Positions 1 to 8,570 of a stretch of 64,000 nucleotides of DNA are shown one piece after another. This DNA is from a bacterium (GTDB lineage: Bacteria > Bacillota > Bacilli > Lactobacillales > Streptococcaceae). The position numbers and the translations under genes were made by a program. The notes beneath the pieces were generated by a model. It saw only the letters and a program-made list of their open reading frames with translations. It did not search any database and had not been told where the DNA came from. The stretch lies in the NCBI GenBank assembly GCA_905221085.1, contig CAJNBT010000005.1, positions 1 through 64,000 of the forward strand, written 5' to 3'. Each line of letters starts with the position of its first letter. Positions within the stretch are counted from its first letter, which is position 1.

Positions 1-432
1 CAACCGACATTACCAGAAGCTGTTGTGACTGAAAAAGGGGAACCTGAAGTTCAACCGACATTACCAGAAGCTGTTGTAACTGAAAAAGGAGAACCTGAAG
101 TTCAATCAGTATTGCCAGAGGCTGTTGTAACAGATAAAGGTGAGCCGGAAGTTCAACCGACATTACCAGAAGCTGTTGTGACTGAAAAAGGGGAACCTGA
201 GGTTCAACCAGCCTTACCAGAAGCTGTTGTGACTGAAAAAGGGGAACCTGAAGTCCAACCAACCTTACCCGAAGCTGTTGTGACTGAAAAAGGGGAACCT
301 GAAGTTCAACCGACATTACCAGAAGCTGTTGTGACTGAAAAAGGGGAACCTGAAGTTCAACCAGCATTACCAGAAGCGGTGGTAACCGAAAAGGGTGAAC
401 CTGAAGTTCAAGCTGAGTTACCTGAATATACT
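1..432 (+). repeat. 51-bp tandem repeats encoding a 17-residue Glu/Pro-rich unit
   Basis: Eight in-frame 51-bp units run from 25 to 432, preceded by the end of another unit at 1-24. Each encodes VT(E/D)KGEPEVQ followed by a variable pair and LPEAV. Units 3-7 are almost identical and the last (382-432) is degenerate (ends LPEYT). The in-frame unit length means copy number can vary without breaking the protease. More copies may lie outside the window. Confidence 0.9.
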
Positions 433-3400
433 ACAAAAGTTGCACCAACTTTGACTTTGGATAAGGTTACAGAAGATGCGATGGATCGTTCAGCTAAATT
501 GGATTATACTCTTGAAAATACAGATAATGCTGAAATCAAGAGCATTATAGCTGAGATTAAGGATGGGAATACTGTTGTTAAGCGAGTTGACTTATCTAAA
601 GAAAAATTGACAGATGCTGTTCAAGGTTTGGATTTATTCAAAGATTATAAAATTGCAACAACAATGACTTACAACCGTGGTGAAGGTGATGAAACGTCTA
701 AATTGGATGAAAAACCTTTACGTTTAGAGTTGAAAAAAGTTGAAATTAAAAATATCGCATCTACTAATTTAGTGAAGGTAAATGATGATGGTACTGAAAC
801 ACCTAGTGATTTTATGAATGAAAAACCATCTGATGAAGATGTTAAAAAAATGTACTTAAAAATCACTAGTCGCGATAATAAGGTAACTCGTTTAGCTGTT
901 GACTCTATTGAAGAGGTGACAGAAGAAGGTAAAAAACTTTATAAAATCACTGCTGAAGCGAAAGATTTGATTCAACATGCAGACTCTACTAAGGTTCGTA
1001 ATAAGTATGTGCATTATATTGAAAAACCAGTTCCAAAAGTTGATAACGTTTATTATAACTTTAAAGAATTGGTAGATGCTATGAATGCTGATAAAAACGG
1101 TACATTTAAAATTGGTGCAGATTTGAATGCCACTGGTGTTCCAACACCTAAGAAATGGTATGTTGACGGTGATTTTAGAGGTACATTGAAGAGTGTAGAG
1201 GGAAAACATTATACTATCCACAACACGGAGCGTCCTCTATTCAGGAACATTATCGGTGGTACAGTAACCAAAGTAAATATTGGGAATGTAAATATCAATA
1301 TGCCATGGGCAGACCGAATTGCTCCGATTGCCGACACTATTAAAGGCGGCGCTAAAATCGAAGATGTCAAAGTGACTGGTAACGTATTAGGTAGAAACTG
1401 GGTATCTGGATTTATTGATAAGATTGATAACCAAGGTACACTCAGAAATGTGGCCTTTATCGGTAACGTAACTGCTGTCGGTGATGGTGGACAATACTTG
1501 ACCGGTATCGTTGGTGAAAACTGGAAAGGTTTAGTAGAAAAAGCATATGTGGATGCTAATCTTGTCGGTGATAAGGCAAAAGCTGCGGGAATCGCTTATA
1601 GTTCACAAAACGGTGGGGATAACGGTGCTGTAAGTCGTGATGGTGCGATTAAGAAATCAGTTGCAAAAGGAACCATTAATGTAGCTAAACCAATCGAAAA
1701 TGGTGGTGTTGTAGGAAGCATGAAGCATCACGGTTCCGTTGAAGATTCAGTTTCCATGATGAAAGTATCTAATGGTGAAGTTTTCTATGGTTCTAGTGAT
1801 ATTGATTATGATGGTGGCTATTGGACAGGAAATAATGTGAAACGAAATTACGTTGTAGTAGGTGTCAGTAATGGGAATTCTAGCTACCAGCGTTCAAAAG
1901 ACAAAAATCGTATTAAACCTATTTCTGAAGAAGAGGCAAAATCTAAAATTGAAGCTACAGGCATATCCGCAGATAAATACGAAATCAACGAACCTATCGT
2001 CAACCGCTTAAATCGTTTAACCAGAAAAGAAGATGAGTATAAGACAACTCAAGACTACAAAACAGAACGTGATTTAGCTTATCGTAATATTGAAAAACTC
2101 CAACCATTCTACAATAAAGAATGGATTGTTAATCAAGGTAACAAACTTGCAGAAGATTCAAACTTAGCTAAGAAAGAAGTTCTTTCTGTTACTGGTATGA
2201 AAGACGGACATTTTGTAACTGACTTATCAGATATTGATAAGATTATGGTTCACTATGCTGATGGTACTAAGGAAGAAATGGATGTTACTAAGAATACTGA
2301 TTCTAAAGTGAAACAAGTTCGTGAATATACCATCGCTGGACAAAACGTTGTTTATACACCAAATATGGTTGAGAAAGACCGTGTGAAACTAATTACAGAT
2401 GTGAAAGAGAAGTTAGCTTCAGTCACATACGATTCGCAAGATGTTCGTAAAATTATTGGAAATCCATCTGATTTGTATCTAGAAGAAAGCTTTGCTGATG
2501 TTAAAGCTAATCTCGATAAATTTGTGAAAGCTTTAGTCGAAAACGAAGACCATCAATTAAATAGTGACGAAGCTGCTATGAAAGCACTTGTAAAGAAAGT
2601 TGACGACAACAAAGCGAAAATCATGATGGCTCTATCTTACTTGAACCGTTACTATAACATTAAGTATACTGACAACAGTATGAGTATCAAAGACATTATG
2701 ATATTTAAACCTGACTTCTACGGTAAAACACCAAGTGTGTTAGATCGATTGATTAACATTGGGTCTAGCGAGAAGAACTTAAAGGGTGACCGAACTCAGG
2801 ATGCTTATCGTGAAATCATTGCAAGTAATACTGGTAAAGGTAGTCTTCGTAACTTCCTAGAATACAACATGCGTTTGTTCACTGAGGATAAAGATATTAA
2901 CGATTGGTTTATCCATTCTGCTAAAAATGTATATGTTTCAGAACCTAAGACAACAAATACAGAGTTGAAAGATAAACGTCACCGTGTATTCGATGGTTTA
3001 GATAATGGTGTTCATGGACGTATGATTCTACCACTTCTAACGCTCAAAGATGCTCATATGTTCTTAATTTCAACATATAATACGATGGCGTACAGTTCAT
3101 TTGAGAAATATGGTAAGTATACAGAAGAAGCTAGAAATGAATTCAAAAAAGAAATTGATAAGGTTGCACATGCACAACAAACATACTTAGACTTCTGGTC
3201 ACGTTTAGCATTACCTAATGTAAGGGATAGATTGCTTAAGAGTGAGAAAATGGTACCAACACCTGTTTGGGATAATCAGACCTATAATGGTTCTCCTGTA
3301 GGTCGTCGAGGATTTGACGGTAAAGGTAACCCTGTAGCTCCAATTCGTGAATTATATGGTCCAACATGGCGACATCATGATAGAGATTGGCGTATGGGCG

Positions 3401-4512
3401 CTATGGCATCAATTTTTGATGACCCGAATAATGATGACAAGGTCTTGTTTATGGTGACGGATATGATTAGTCCGTTTGGTATTTCAGCCTTCACTCACGA
3501 AACAACACACGTGAACGATAGAATGCTTTACTTCGGTGGTCATAGACATCGTCAGGGTACAGACGTTGAAGCTTATGCTCAAGGTATGTTACAAACACCA
3601 GATAAATCGACAACCAATGGTGAATATGGCGCTTTGGGTCTTAACATGGCTTATCATCGTGAAAATGATGGTGATCAGTGGTATAATTATGATCCAGATA
3701 AATTGAAAACTCGTGAAGATATCGACCGTTATATGAGAAATTATAATGATGCTCTTATGATGTTAGACCATCTTGAGGCTGATGCTGTATTACCACGATT
3801 AAAAGGTGACAATAGCAAGTGGTTCAAGAAAATTGACAGAATCGATAGACATGTTGATGGTTTAAATAAATTAACCGCTCCACACCAATGGGATAAAGTT
3901 CGTGACCTAAATGATGGAGAGAAAACTAAATCATTAGCAAGTATCGATGATTTGGTTGATAATAACTTTATGACCAAACATAATAATCCAGGTAATGGTA
4001 TATTTCGACCAGAGGACTTTACGCCTAATTCAGCATATGTTAATGTTCAAATGATGGCTGGTATTTATGGTGGTAATACAAGTAAAGGTGCCCCAGGTTC
4101 ATTATCATTCAAGCATAATGCCTTCCGTATGTGGGGTTACTTTGGCTATGAAAATGGATTTATCGGATATGTATCTAGTAAATACCAAGGTGAAGCTAAT
4201 AGAGAGAACAACAAGCTATTAGGTGATGATTTCATTATCAAGAAAGTGTCTAAGGATAAATTCAATAATCTTGAAGAGTGGAAAAAAGAATGGTTTAAAG
4301 AGGTTAAATCAAAGGCAGAAAAAGGATTTACTGCTATTGAAATTGATGGTCGTCGAATTACTAATTATGATGAGCTAAAATCCCTGTTTGATAAAGCAGT
4401 TGAAGAAGATCTGAAAATAGGTGGAACAGATAAAACTGTTACTCTTAAATCCAAGGTATTCAAAGCTCTTCTTAAGAACACAGACGGTTTCTTTAATCAG
4501 TTATTTAAATAA
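1..4512 (+). CDS. iga: IgA1 protease-type zinc metalloprotease (M26), 5' end outside window
   Basis: The reading frame is open from base 1, so the signal peptide, LPxTG-type anchor and N-terminal domain lie upstream; the GTG at 25 is internal. The visible part starts with 17-residue tandem repeats (core EKGEPEVQP.LPEAV), followed by an M26 N-domain region with glycine-rich GLUG-like units around 1240-1900. The catalytic motif HETTH is at 3496-3510, with the third zinc ligand Glu 19 residues further on (3568-3570). About 330 residues follow it, as in streptococcal IgA1 protease/Zmp proteins. M26 enzymes are surface-exposed and the IgA1-specific ones cleave the hinge of human IgA1. The position just upstream of rbgA-rnhB is that of iga in S. 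pneumoniae. ZmpB-like specificity cannot be excluded because the N-terminus is missing. Confidence 0.88.
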   Translation, partial: QPTLPEAVVTEKGEPEVQPTLPEAVVTEKGEPEVQSVLPEAVVTDKGEPEVQPTLPEAVVTEKGEPEVQPALPEAVVTEKGEPEVQPTLPEAVVTEKGEPEVQPTLPEAVVTEKGEPEVQPALPEAVVTEKGEPEVQAELPEYTTKVAPTLTLDKVTEDAMDRSAKLDYTLENTDNAEIKSIIAEIKDGNTVVKRVDLSKEKLTDAVQGLDLFKDYKIATTMTYNRGEGDETSKLDEKPLRLELKKVEIKNIASTNLVKVNDDGTETPSDFMNEKPSDEDVKKMYLKITSRDNKVTRLAVDSIEEVTEEGKKLYKITAEAKDLIQHADSTKVRNKYVHYIEKPVPKVDNVYYNFKELVDAMNADKNGTFKIGADLNATGVPTPKKWYVDGDFRGTLKSVEGKHYTIHNTERPLFRNIIGGTVTKVNIGNVNINMPWADRIAPIADTIKGGAKIEDVKVTGNVLGRNWVSGFIDKIDNQGTLRNVAFIGNVTAVGDGGQYLTGIVGENWKGLVEKAYVDANLVGDKAKAAGIAYSSQNGGDNGAVSRDGAIKKSVAKGTINVAKPIENGGVVGSMKHHGSVEDSVSMMKVSNGEVFYGSSDIDYDGGYWTGNNVKRNYVVVGVSNGNSSYQRSKDKNRIKPISEEEAKSKIEATGISADKYEINEPIVNRLNRLTRKEDEYKTTQDYKTERDLAYRNIEKLQPFYNKEWIVNQGNKLAEDSNLAKKEVLSVTGMKDGHFVTDLSDIDKIMVHYADGTKEEMDVTKNTDSKVKQVREYTIAGQNVVYTPNMVEKDRVKLITDVKEKLASVTYDSQDVRKIIGNPSDLYLEESFADVKANLDKFVKALVENEDHQLNSDEAAMKALVKKVDDNKAKIMMALSYLNRYYNIKYTDNSMSIKDIMIFKPDFYGKTPSVLDRLINIGSSEKNLKGDRTQDAYREIIASNTGKGSLRNFLEYNMRLFTEDKDINDWFIHSAKNVYVSEPKTTNTELKDKRHRVFDGLDNGVHGRMILPLLTLKDAHMFLISTYNTMAYSSFEKYGKYTEEARNEFKKEIDKVAHAQQTYLDFWSRLALPNVRDRLLKSEKMVPTPVWDNQTYNGSPVGRRGFDGKGNPVAPIRELYGPTWRHHDRDWRMGAMASIFDDPNNDDKVLFMVTDMISPFGISAFTHETTHVNDRMLYFGGHRHRQGTDVEAYAQGMLQTPDKSTTNGEYGALGLNMAYHRENDGDQWYNYDPDKLKTREDIDRYMRNYNDALMMLDHLEADAVLPRLKGDNSKWFKKIDRIDRHVDGLNKLTAPHQWDKVRDLNDGEKTKSLASIDDLVDNNFMTKHNNPGNGIFRPEDFTPNSAYVNVQMMAGIYGGNTSKGAPGSLSFKHNAFRMWGYFGYENGFIGYVSSKYQGEANRENNKLLGDDFIIKKVSKDKFNNLEEWKKEWFKEVKSKAEKGFTAIEIDGRRITNYDELKSLFDKAVEEDLKIGGTDKTVTLKSKVFKALLKNTDGFFNQLFK

Positions 4513-4536
4513 TATAAAAGCTGAGTAAGTGAAATA

Positions 4537-4573
4537 ATATAGAGCTCAGAATCAGTCTGGCTCTATATTTTTA
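4537..4573 (+). terminator. Rho-independent terminator after iga
   Basis: A perfect 9-bp stem ATATAGAGC / GCTCTATAT (4537-4545 and 4560-4568) is followed by a T-rich run, 25 bp after the protease stop codon. Confidence 0.75.
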
Positions 4574-4578
4574 TTTTT

Positions 4579-4607
4579 AAGAAGATGATTCGTCATCTTC
4601 TTTTTTT
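4579..4607 (+). terminator. Second terminator with TTCG tetraloop
   Basis: The 10-bp stem AAGAAGATGA / TCATCTTCTT closes a TTCG tetraloop (4589-4592) and runs into a T tract. With the previous hairpin it forms a tandem terminator that isolates iga from rbgA. The rest of the 4513-4825 gap holds a palindrome at 4695-4716 and a possible -10 (TATGAT, 4761-4766) for rbgA without a clear -35. Confidence 0.8.
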
Positions 4608-4694
4608 GATATTGAGTGCGGTGAAAATCCTCTTTGTTGAAGCTTACAGTTTTTGAAATCTAATATCCTTTATAAAAGTTTACTGTTTTATAAA

Positions 4695-4716
4695 AGACAT
4701 AAATAAAATTATGTCT
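4695..4716. repeat. 22-bp palindrome, AGACATAA-N6-TTATGTCT
   Basis: Perfect 8-bp inverted repeat with a 6-nt A/T loop. It has the same architecture as the TTACATAA-N6-TTATGTAA hairpins at 8018, 9644 and 14059; the outer two base pairs differ on both arms so that pairing is kept. Confidence 0.55.
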
Positions 4717-4825
4717 AATAGATTTCTCATAACCAAAAGAGCATGCAAAAAAGGCTAATTTATGATAGAATAGAGGATAAGAAAGAAAACGTTTTTAAAA
4801 TTTTTCAATCCGAAGGAGATATATT

Positions 4826-5677
4826 ATGGCTACTATTCAATGGTTTCCTGGTCACATGTCTAAAGCGCGTCGACAGGTGCAGGAGAATTTAAAATTTGTT
4901 GATTTTGTGACGATTTTGGTGGATGCACGCTTACCTCTATCTAGTCAAAATCCTATGTTGACCAAAATTGTTGGTGACAAACCAAAACTCTTGATTTTAA
5001 ACAAGGCAGACTTGGCTGATCCATCAATAACCAAGGAATGGCGTCAGTATTTTGAATCAAAAGGAATCCAGACTCTAGCTATCAACTCCAAAGAACAAGT
5101 AACTGTAAAAGTGGTAACAGATGCGGCCAAAAAGCTCATGGCTGATAAGATTGCTCGCCAGAGAGAACGTGGGATTAAAATCGAAACCTTGCGTACCATG
5201 ATTATTGGGATTCCAAATGCTGGTAAATCCACTCTTATGAACCGTTTAGCTGGTAAGAAAATTGCCGTTGTCGGCAATAAACCAGGGGTTACCAAGGGAC
5301 AACAGTGGCTCAAAACAAATAAAGACCTGGAAATCTTGGATACGCCAGGGATTCTTTGGCCTAAGTTTGAAGATGAAACTGTTGCGCTTAAGTTAGCCTT
5401 AACGGGAGCTATTAAAGACCAGTTGCTTCCTATGGATGAGGTGACCATTTTTGGCCTCAATTATTTCAAAGAACATTATCCAGAAAAGCTGGCTGAACGC
5501 TTCAAACAAATGAAAATTGAGGAAGAAGCACCTGTTATTATTATGGATATGACCCGTGCTCTCGGTTTCCGTGACGACTATGACCGCTTTTACAGTCTCT
5601 TCGTGAAGGAAGTCCGTGATGGCAAACTTGGTAACTATACCTTAGATACATTGGAAGACCTAGATGGCGACGATTAA
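4826..5677 (+). CDS. rbgA: Ribosome biogenesis GTPase RbgA (YlqF)
   Basis: 283-aa GTPase needed for late assembly of the 50S subunit. It has the circularly permuted GTPase order: the G4 motif NKAD (59-62) precedes the P-loop GIPNAGKST (128-136) and G3 DTPG (172-175). The N-terminal IQWFPGHM signature is typical of RbgA, and the C-terminal helical domain is the ribosome-binding ANTAR-like part of the family. A strong RBS (AAGGAGAT) lies 7 bp before the ATG. The 3' end overlaps rnhB by 14 bp, so the two are translated as a coupled pair. Confidence 0.95.
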   Translation: MATIQWFPGHMSKARRQVQENLKFVDFVTILVDARLPLSSQNPMLTKIVGDKPKLLILNKADLADPSITKEWRQYFESKGIQTLAINSKEQVTVKVVTDAAKKLMADKIARQRERGIKIETLRTMIIGIPNAGKSTLMNRLAGKKIAVVGNKPGVTKGQQWLKTNKDLEILDTPGILWPKFEDETVALKLALTGAIKDQLLPMDEVTIFGLNYFKEHYPEKLAERFKQMKIEEEAPVIIMDMTRALGFRDDYDRFYSLFVKEVRDGKLGNYTLDTLEDLDGDD

Positions 5678-6443
5678 AGAAATCAAAGAACTCCTTGCTA
5701 CTGTCAAGGACCTTGATAGTCCTATTTTTTTAGAGCTTGAAAAGGATAATCGCTCTGGAGTTCAAAAGGAAATCAGCAAGCGTAAAAAAACCATTCAGGC
5801 AGAATTGGATGAGGATCTTCGTTTGGAATCCATGCTTTCCTACGAAAAAGAACTTTACAAACAAGGATTGACCTTAATTGCAGGTGTTGATGAGGTCGGT
5901 CGAGGTCCTCTGGCTGGGCCAGTAGTTGCTGCAGCCGTTATTTTGCCTAAAAATTGTAAGATTAGAGGCCTCAACGACAGCAAGAAAATTCCTAAAAAGA
6001 AACATCTGGAGATTTTCCAAGCCGTTCAGGACCAAGCCTTGTCAATCGGAATTGGTATCATGGATAATCAGGTCGTCGACCAAGTCAATATCTATGAAGC
6101 AACCAAACTGGCCATGCAGGAAGCAATCTCCCAGCTCAGTCCTCAACCTGAGCACCTTTTGATAGATGCCATGAAACTGAATTTACCAATTTCACAAACC
6201 TCCATCATCAAAGGAGATGCCAATTCCCTTTCAATTGCAGCAGCTTCCATAGTAGCCAAGGTGACACGTGATGAATTGATGAATGACTACGATCAGCAGT
6301 TCCCTGGCTATGATTTTGCTTCTAATGCAGGATATGGAACAGCTAAACACCTGGAAGGACTCCAAAAACTAGGAGTTACCCCAATTCACCGAACTAGCTT
6401 TGAACCCATTAAATCGCTGGTTTTAGGAGAAAAAGAAAGTTAA
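5664..6443 (+). CDS. rnhB: Ribonuclease HII
   Basis: 259-aa RNase HII, which removes ribonucleotides and RNA-DNA hybrids from DNA. The catalytic Asp-Glu pair lies in [13 protein letters not shown] (Asp76, Glu77) and a further active-site Asp in LLIDAM (Asp168). The ~70-residue N-terminal extension before the catalytic core is usual in Firmicute RNase HII. The start codon lies inside the rbgA 3' end (14-bp overlap). Confidence 0.96.
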   Translation: MATIKEIKELLATVKDLDSPIFLELEKDNRSGVQKEISKRKKTIQAELDEDLRLESMLSYEKELYKQGLTLIAGVDEVGRGPLAGPVVAAAVILPKNCKIRGLNDSKKIPKKKHLEIFQAVQDQALSIGIGIMDNQVVDQVNIYEATKLAMQEAISQLSPQPEHLLIDAMKLNLPISQTSIIKGDANSLSIAAASIVAKVTRDELMNDYDQQFPGYDFASNAGYGTAKHLEGLQKLGVTPIHRTSFEPIKSLVLGEKES

Positions 6444-6459
6444 ATTAGAAGGAATGATT

Positions 6460-8010
6460 ATGAAGGAACAGTCAGAAACACTCAGTTCCAAGAAAGAATT
6501 TGCCTTTGCCTCGAGCACCATATTATCCCAAGTTGGACGAGGAATCATTGTCGGTCTTGTCGTTGGGATAATCGTCGGATCCTTTCGTTTCTTGATTGAA
6601 AAAGGCTTCCACCTGATACAAGGATTTTATCAAGAACAAGCGCACCTAGTTCGCAATCTTTTTCTACTAGTTTTGTTTTATGTACTCATCTGTTGGCTCA
6701 GTGCTAAACTAACACGGTCAGAAAAAGATATCAAAGGCTCAGGAATTCCTCAAGTCGAAGCCGAATTAAAGGGATTGATGAGTCTCAACTGGTGGAGTGT
6801 TCTCTGGAAAAAATATGTGCTAGGTATTCTTGCTATTGCAAGTGGACTTATGCTGGGGCGTGAAGGACCAAGTATTCAACTTGGAGCAGTTGGTGGAAAA
6901 GGTATTGCCAAGTGGCTCAAATCTAGTCCAGTAGAGGAACGCTCCCTGATTGCTAGTGGTGCAGCCGCAGGATTAGCCGCAGCATTTAACGCTCCAATAG
7001 CAGGTCTCCTCTTTGTTGTAGAAGAAGTCTATCATCATTTTTCGCGCTTTTTCTGGGTTTCCACTCTAGCAGCTAGTCTCGTAGCAAACTTTGTCTCTTT
7101 ACTCATATTTGGCCTAACACCCGTACTGGATATGCCAGACAATATCCCACTCATGACCTTAGATCAGTATTGGATTTACTTAGTTATGGGGATTTTTCTA
7201 GGACTTTCCGGTTTTCTCTATGAGAAAGCTGTATTAAACGTTGGAAGAGTTTATGATTGGCTTGGTCAAAAAATTCGTTTGGATAGAGCTTATTATCCAA
7301 TTCTAGCCTTCATTCTCATCATACCAGTCGGAATTTTCTTACCACAAATCCTTGGTGGTGGAAATCAGGTTGTCCTTTCCCTAACTGAGCAAAATTTTAG
7401 TTTCCAAGTTCTATTAGCTTACTTTTTGATTCGCTTTGTTTGGAGCATGATTAGTTATGGAAGTGGCCTTCCAGGAGGAATTTTCCTACCAATTTTAGCG
7501 CTTGGTTCCTTACTAGGTGCCCTAGTTGGTCTTATTTGTGTCAATCTTGGTCTTGTCAGTCAAGAACAGTTTCCTATATTTGTCATTCTAGGAATGAGTG
7601 GCTATTTTGGAGCGATATCTAAAGCTCCCTTAACTGCTATGATACTTGTAACTGAGATGGTAGGAGATATTCGCAACCTCATGCCACTTGGATTAGTAAC
7701 CTTGGTCGCCTACATCATCATGGATTTACTCAAGGGTACTCCAGTCTATGAGGCCATGCTTGAAAAAATGCTGCCAGAAGAAGCGACAGATGAAGGAGAA
7801 GTCACCCTCATTGAAATCCCTGTTTCAGATAAAATAGCAGGAAAACAAGTACACGAACTCAACTTACCACATAATATCCTCATCACAACTCAAGTCCATA
7901 ATGGCAAGAGCCAAACAGTTAACGGCTCAACCAGAATGTATCTCGGTGATATGATTCACCTGGTGATTCCAAAAAGTGAAATTGGGAAAGTCAAAGATTT
8001 GCTGTTATAA
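6460..8010 (+). CDS. ClC-family chloride/proton antiporter with C-terminal TrkA_C domain
   Basis: Membrane protein of ~516 aa. ClC signatures are all present: GSGIPQ, the gating-glutamate motif GREGPS, and GLPGGIFLP. A Glu pair in FVVEEVYHH matches the internal proton-path glutamate of exchanger-type ClCs, so it is more likely a Cl-/H+ antiporter than a channel. Residues ~440-516 form a soluble TrkA_C (RCK-C) ligand-binding domain. I chose the ATG at 6460 because AGAAGG sits 7 bp upstream; the ATG at 6454 is too close to it. It probably shares a transcript with rbgA-rnhB. Confidence 0.9.
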   Translation: MKEQSETLSSKKEFAFASSTILSQVGRGIIVGLVVGIIVGSFRFLIEKGFHLIQGFYQEQAHLVRNLFLLVLFYVLICWLSAKLTRSEKDIKGSGIPQVEAELKGLMSLNWWSVLWKKYVLGILAIASGLMLGREGPSIQLGAVGGKGIAKWLKSSPVEERSLIASGAAAGLAAAFNAPIAGLLFVVEEVYHHFSRFFWVSTLAASLVANFVSLLIFGLTPVLDMPDNIPLMTLDQYWIYLVMGIFLGLSGFLYEKAVLNVGRVYDWLGQKIRLDRAYYPILAFILIIPVGIFLPQILGGGNQVVLSLTEQNFSFQVLLAYFLIRFVWSMISYGSGLPGGIFLPILALGSLLGALVGLICVNLGLVSQEQFPIFVILGMSGYFGAISKAPLTAMILVTEMVGDIRNLMPLGLVTLVAYIIMDLLKGTPVYEAMLEKMLPEEATDEGEVTLIEIPVSDKIAGKQVHELNLPHNILITTQVHNGKSQTVNGSTRMYLGDMIHLVIPKSEIGKVKDLLL

Positions 8011-8017
8011 GTTGTAT

Positions 8018-8039
8018 TTACATAATTTTTATTATGTAA
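8018..8039. repeat. 22-bp palindrome, TTACATAA-N6-TTATGTAA
   Basis: Perfect 8-bp inverted repeat 7 bp after the ClC stop codon. The same hairpin stands next to the stop codons of xerS (9644-9663) and pdhB (14059-14080). Confidence 0.6.
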
Positions 8040-8070
8040 TAATAATATTTCTTAATTAAATACATTAGAG

Positions 8071-8105
8071 AGCCGATTCTCAGCAATGAGATCGGTTATT
8101 TTTTG
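8071..8105 (+). terminator. Terminator of the rbgA-rnhB-ClC unit
   Basis: GCCGAT-T-CTCA pairs with TGAG-ATCGGT around a GCAA loop (one bulge) and is followed by six T within TTATTTTTTG. Confidence 0.75.
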
Positions 8106-8132
8106 CAGATAAAATATTTTACATATAAATAA

Positions 8133-8161
8133 TTGAACTTGGGTAAAAATAAGACTATAAT
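8133..8161 (+). promoter_or_regulatory. Promoter of the degraded small membrane-protein gene
   Basis: TTGAAC (8133-8138), 17-bp spacer, TATAAT (8156-8161). A GAAAGGAG ribosome-binding sequence follows at 8190-8197. Together with the terminator at 8422-8461 this defines a complete ~300-bp transcription unit. Confidence 0.7.
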
Positions 8162-8205
8162 TAAGTTAGAAATGATAAAGCATAAAGCTAGAAAGGAGTT
8201 TACTG

Positions 8206-8413
8206 TATCAAATCTGTACAGTAAGATTAAAAAACAATAGCAATTATACAATGTATTTTGTATCTCATAGCTCCTTATATAGCTCTTCAGTTATGTAGAA
8301 TGAACAGAAGTTTAGTGGGTGAGTTCTTTATTATTTTCTTTATTCTGTTGACTATTTCATTCTGGTTTAGTATTTGGAAGCTAGAAAAAGCACTAGATAA
8401 TGATTCACAATAA
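8206..8413 (+). pseudogene. Degraded gene for a small two-helix membrane protein
   Basis: An RBS (GAAAGGAG, 8190-8197) is followed at the right distance by GTA TCA AAT CTG, where ATG or GTG would be expected. The frame runs VSNLYSKIKK up to an A6 run (8229-8234) and then hits TAG. One base to the left, the frame from 8234 stays open to the TAA at 8411 and encodes two hydrophobic segments (around IIQCILYLIAPYIALQL and EFFIIFFILLTISFWF) and an acidic tail. Adding one A to the run would join the two parts into ~69 residues. I do not recognise the family. A second ATG at 8172 opens the same first frame but lies only ~10 bp from the -10 box. A free-standing 37-aa ORF from the ATG at 8300 is the other reading. 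Confidence 0.5.
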
Positions 8414-8421
8414 TAGCTCCA

Positions 8422-8461
8422 AAGACTTAGATCTGTTTTGTTTGCAGATCTAAGTCTTTTT
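8422..8461 (+). terminator. Strong 14-bp terminator
   Basis: Perfect 14-bp stem AAGACTTAGATCTG / CAGATCTAAGTCTT with a 9-nt loop, running into TTTT. It closes the small transcription unit and shields dif/xerS from it. Confidence 0.85.
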
Positions 8462-8486
8462 ATCACTTTAAAAAAACTCCTATAAC

Positions 8487-8517
8487 ATCTTTCCGAAAAA
8501 CTATAATTTTCTTGAAA
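8487..8517 (+). other. dif: dif site (dif-SL type) for chromosome dimer resolution
   Basis: This 31-bp segment, from ATCTTTCCGAAAAA through CTATAA to TTTTCTTGAAA, matches the streptococcal/lactococcal dif-SL sequence as I remember it. It lies ~50 bp upstream of xerS, its usual place. XerS acts on it at division under FtsK control to resolve dimeric chromosomes. The switch of gene orientation around it agrees with a replication terminus. Confidence 0.88.
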
Positions 8518-8540
8518 AATATATAGGTCTATGCTATACT
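8512..8540 (+). promoter_or_regulatory. xerS promoter, -35 box inside dif
   Basis: TTGAAA (8512-8517) is the right end of dif; after a 17-bp spacer comes an extended -10 TGCTATACT (8532-8540). XerS bound at dif would cover the -35 box. Confidence 0.75.
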
Positions 8541-8570
8541 ACTAGTAGAGTTTATTTATGGAGAAAATAC

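Noticed and set aside
25..432. Regular direct repeats as a possible CRISPR array
   Set aside because: Units are contiguous, in frame and coding; there are no unique spacers and no cas genes.
8229..8235. AAAAAAC as a programmed -1 frameshift site
   Set aside because: The heptamer is not in the X-XXY-YYZ phase of the first frame and the start codon is also missing, so decay is the simpler reading; kept only as an option.
8172..8240. 22-aa ORF from the ATG at 8172
   Set aside because: The ATG is ~10 bp from the -10 box and has no RBS, so it would need leaderless translation; the RBS at 8190 points to a start near 8206.
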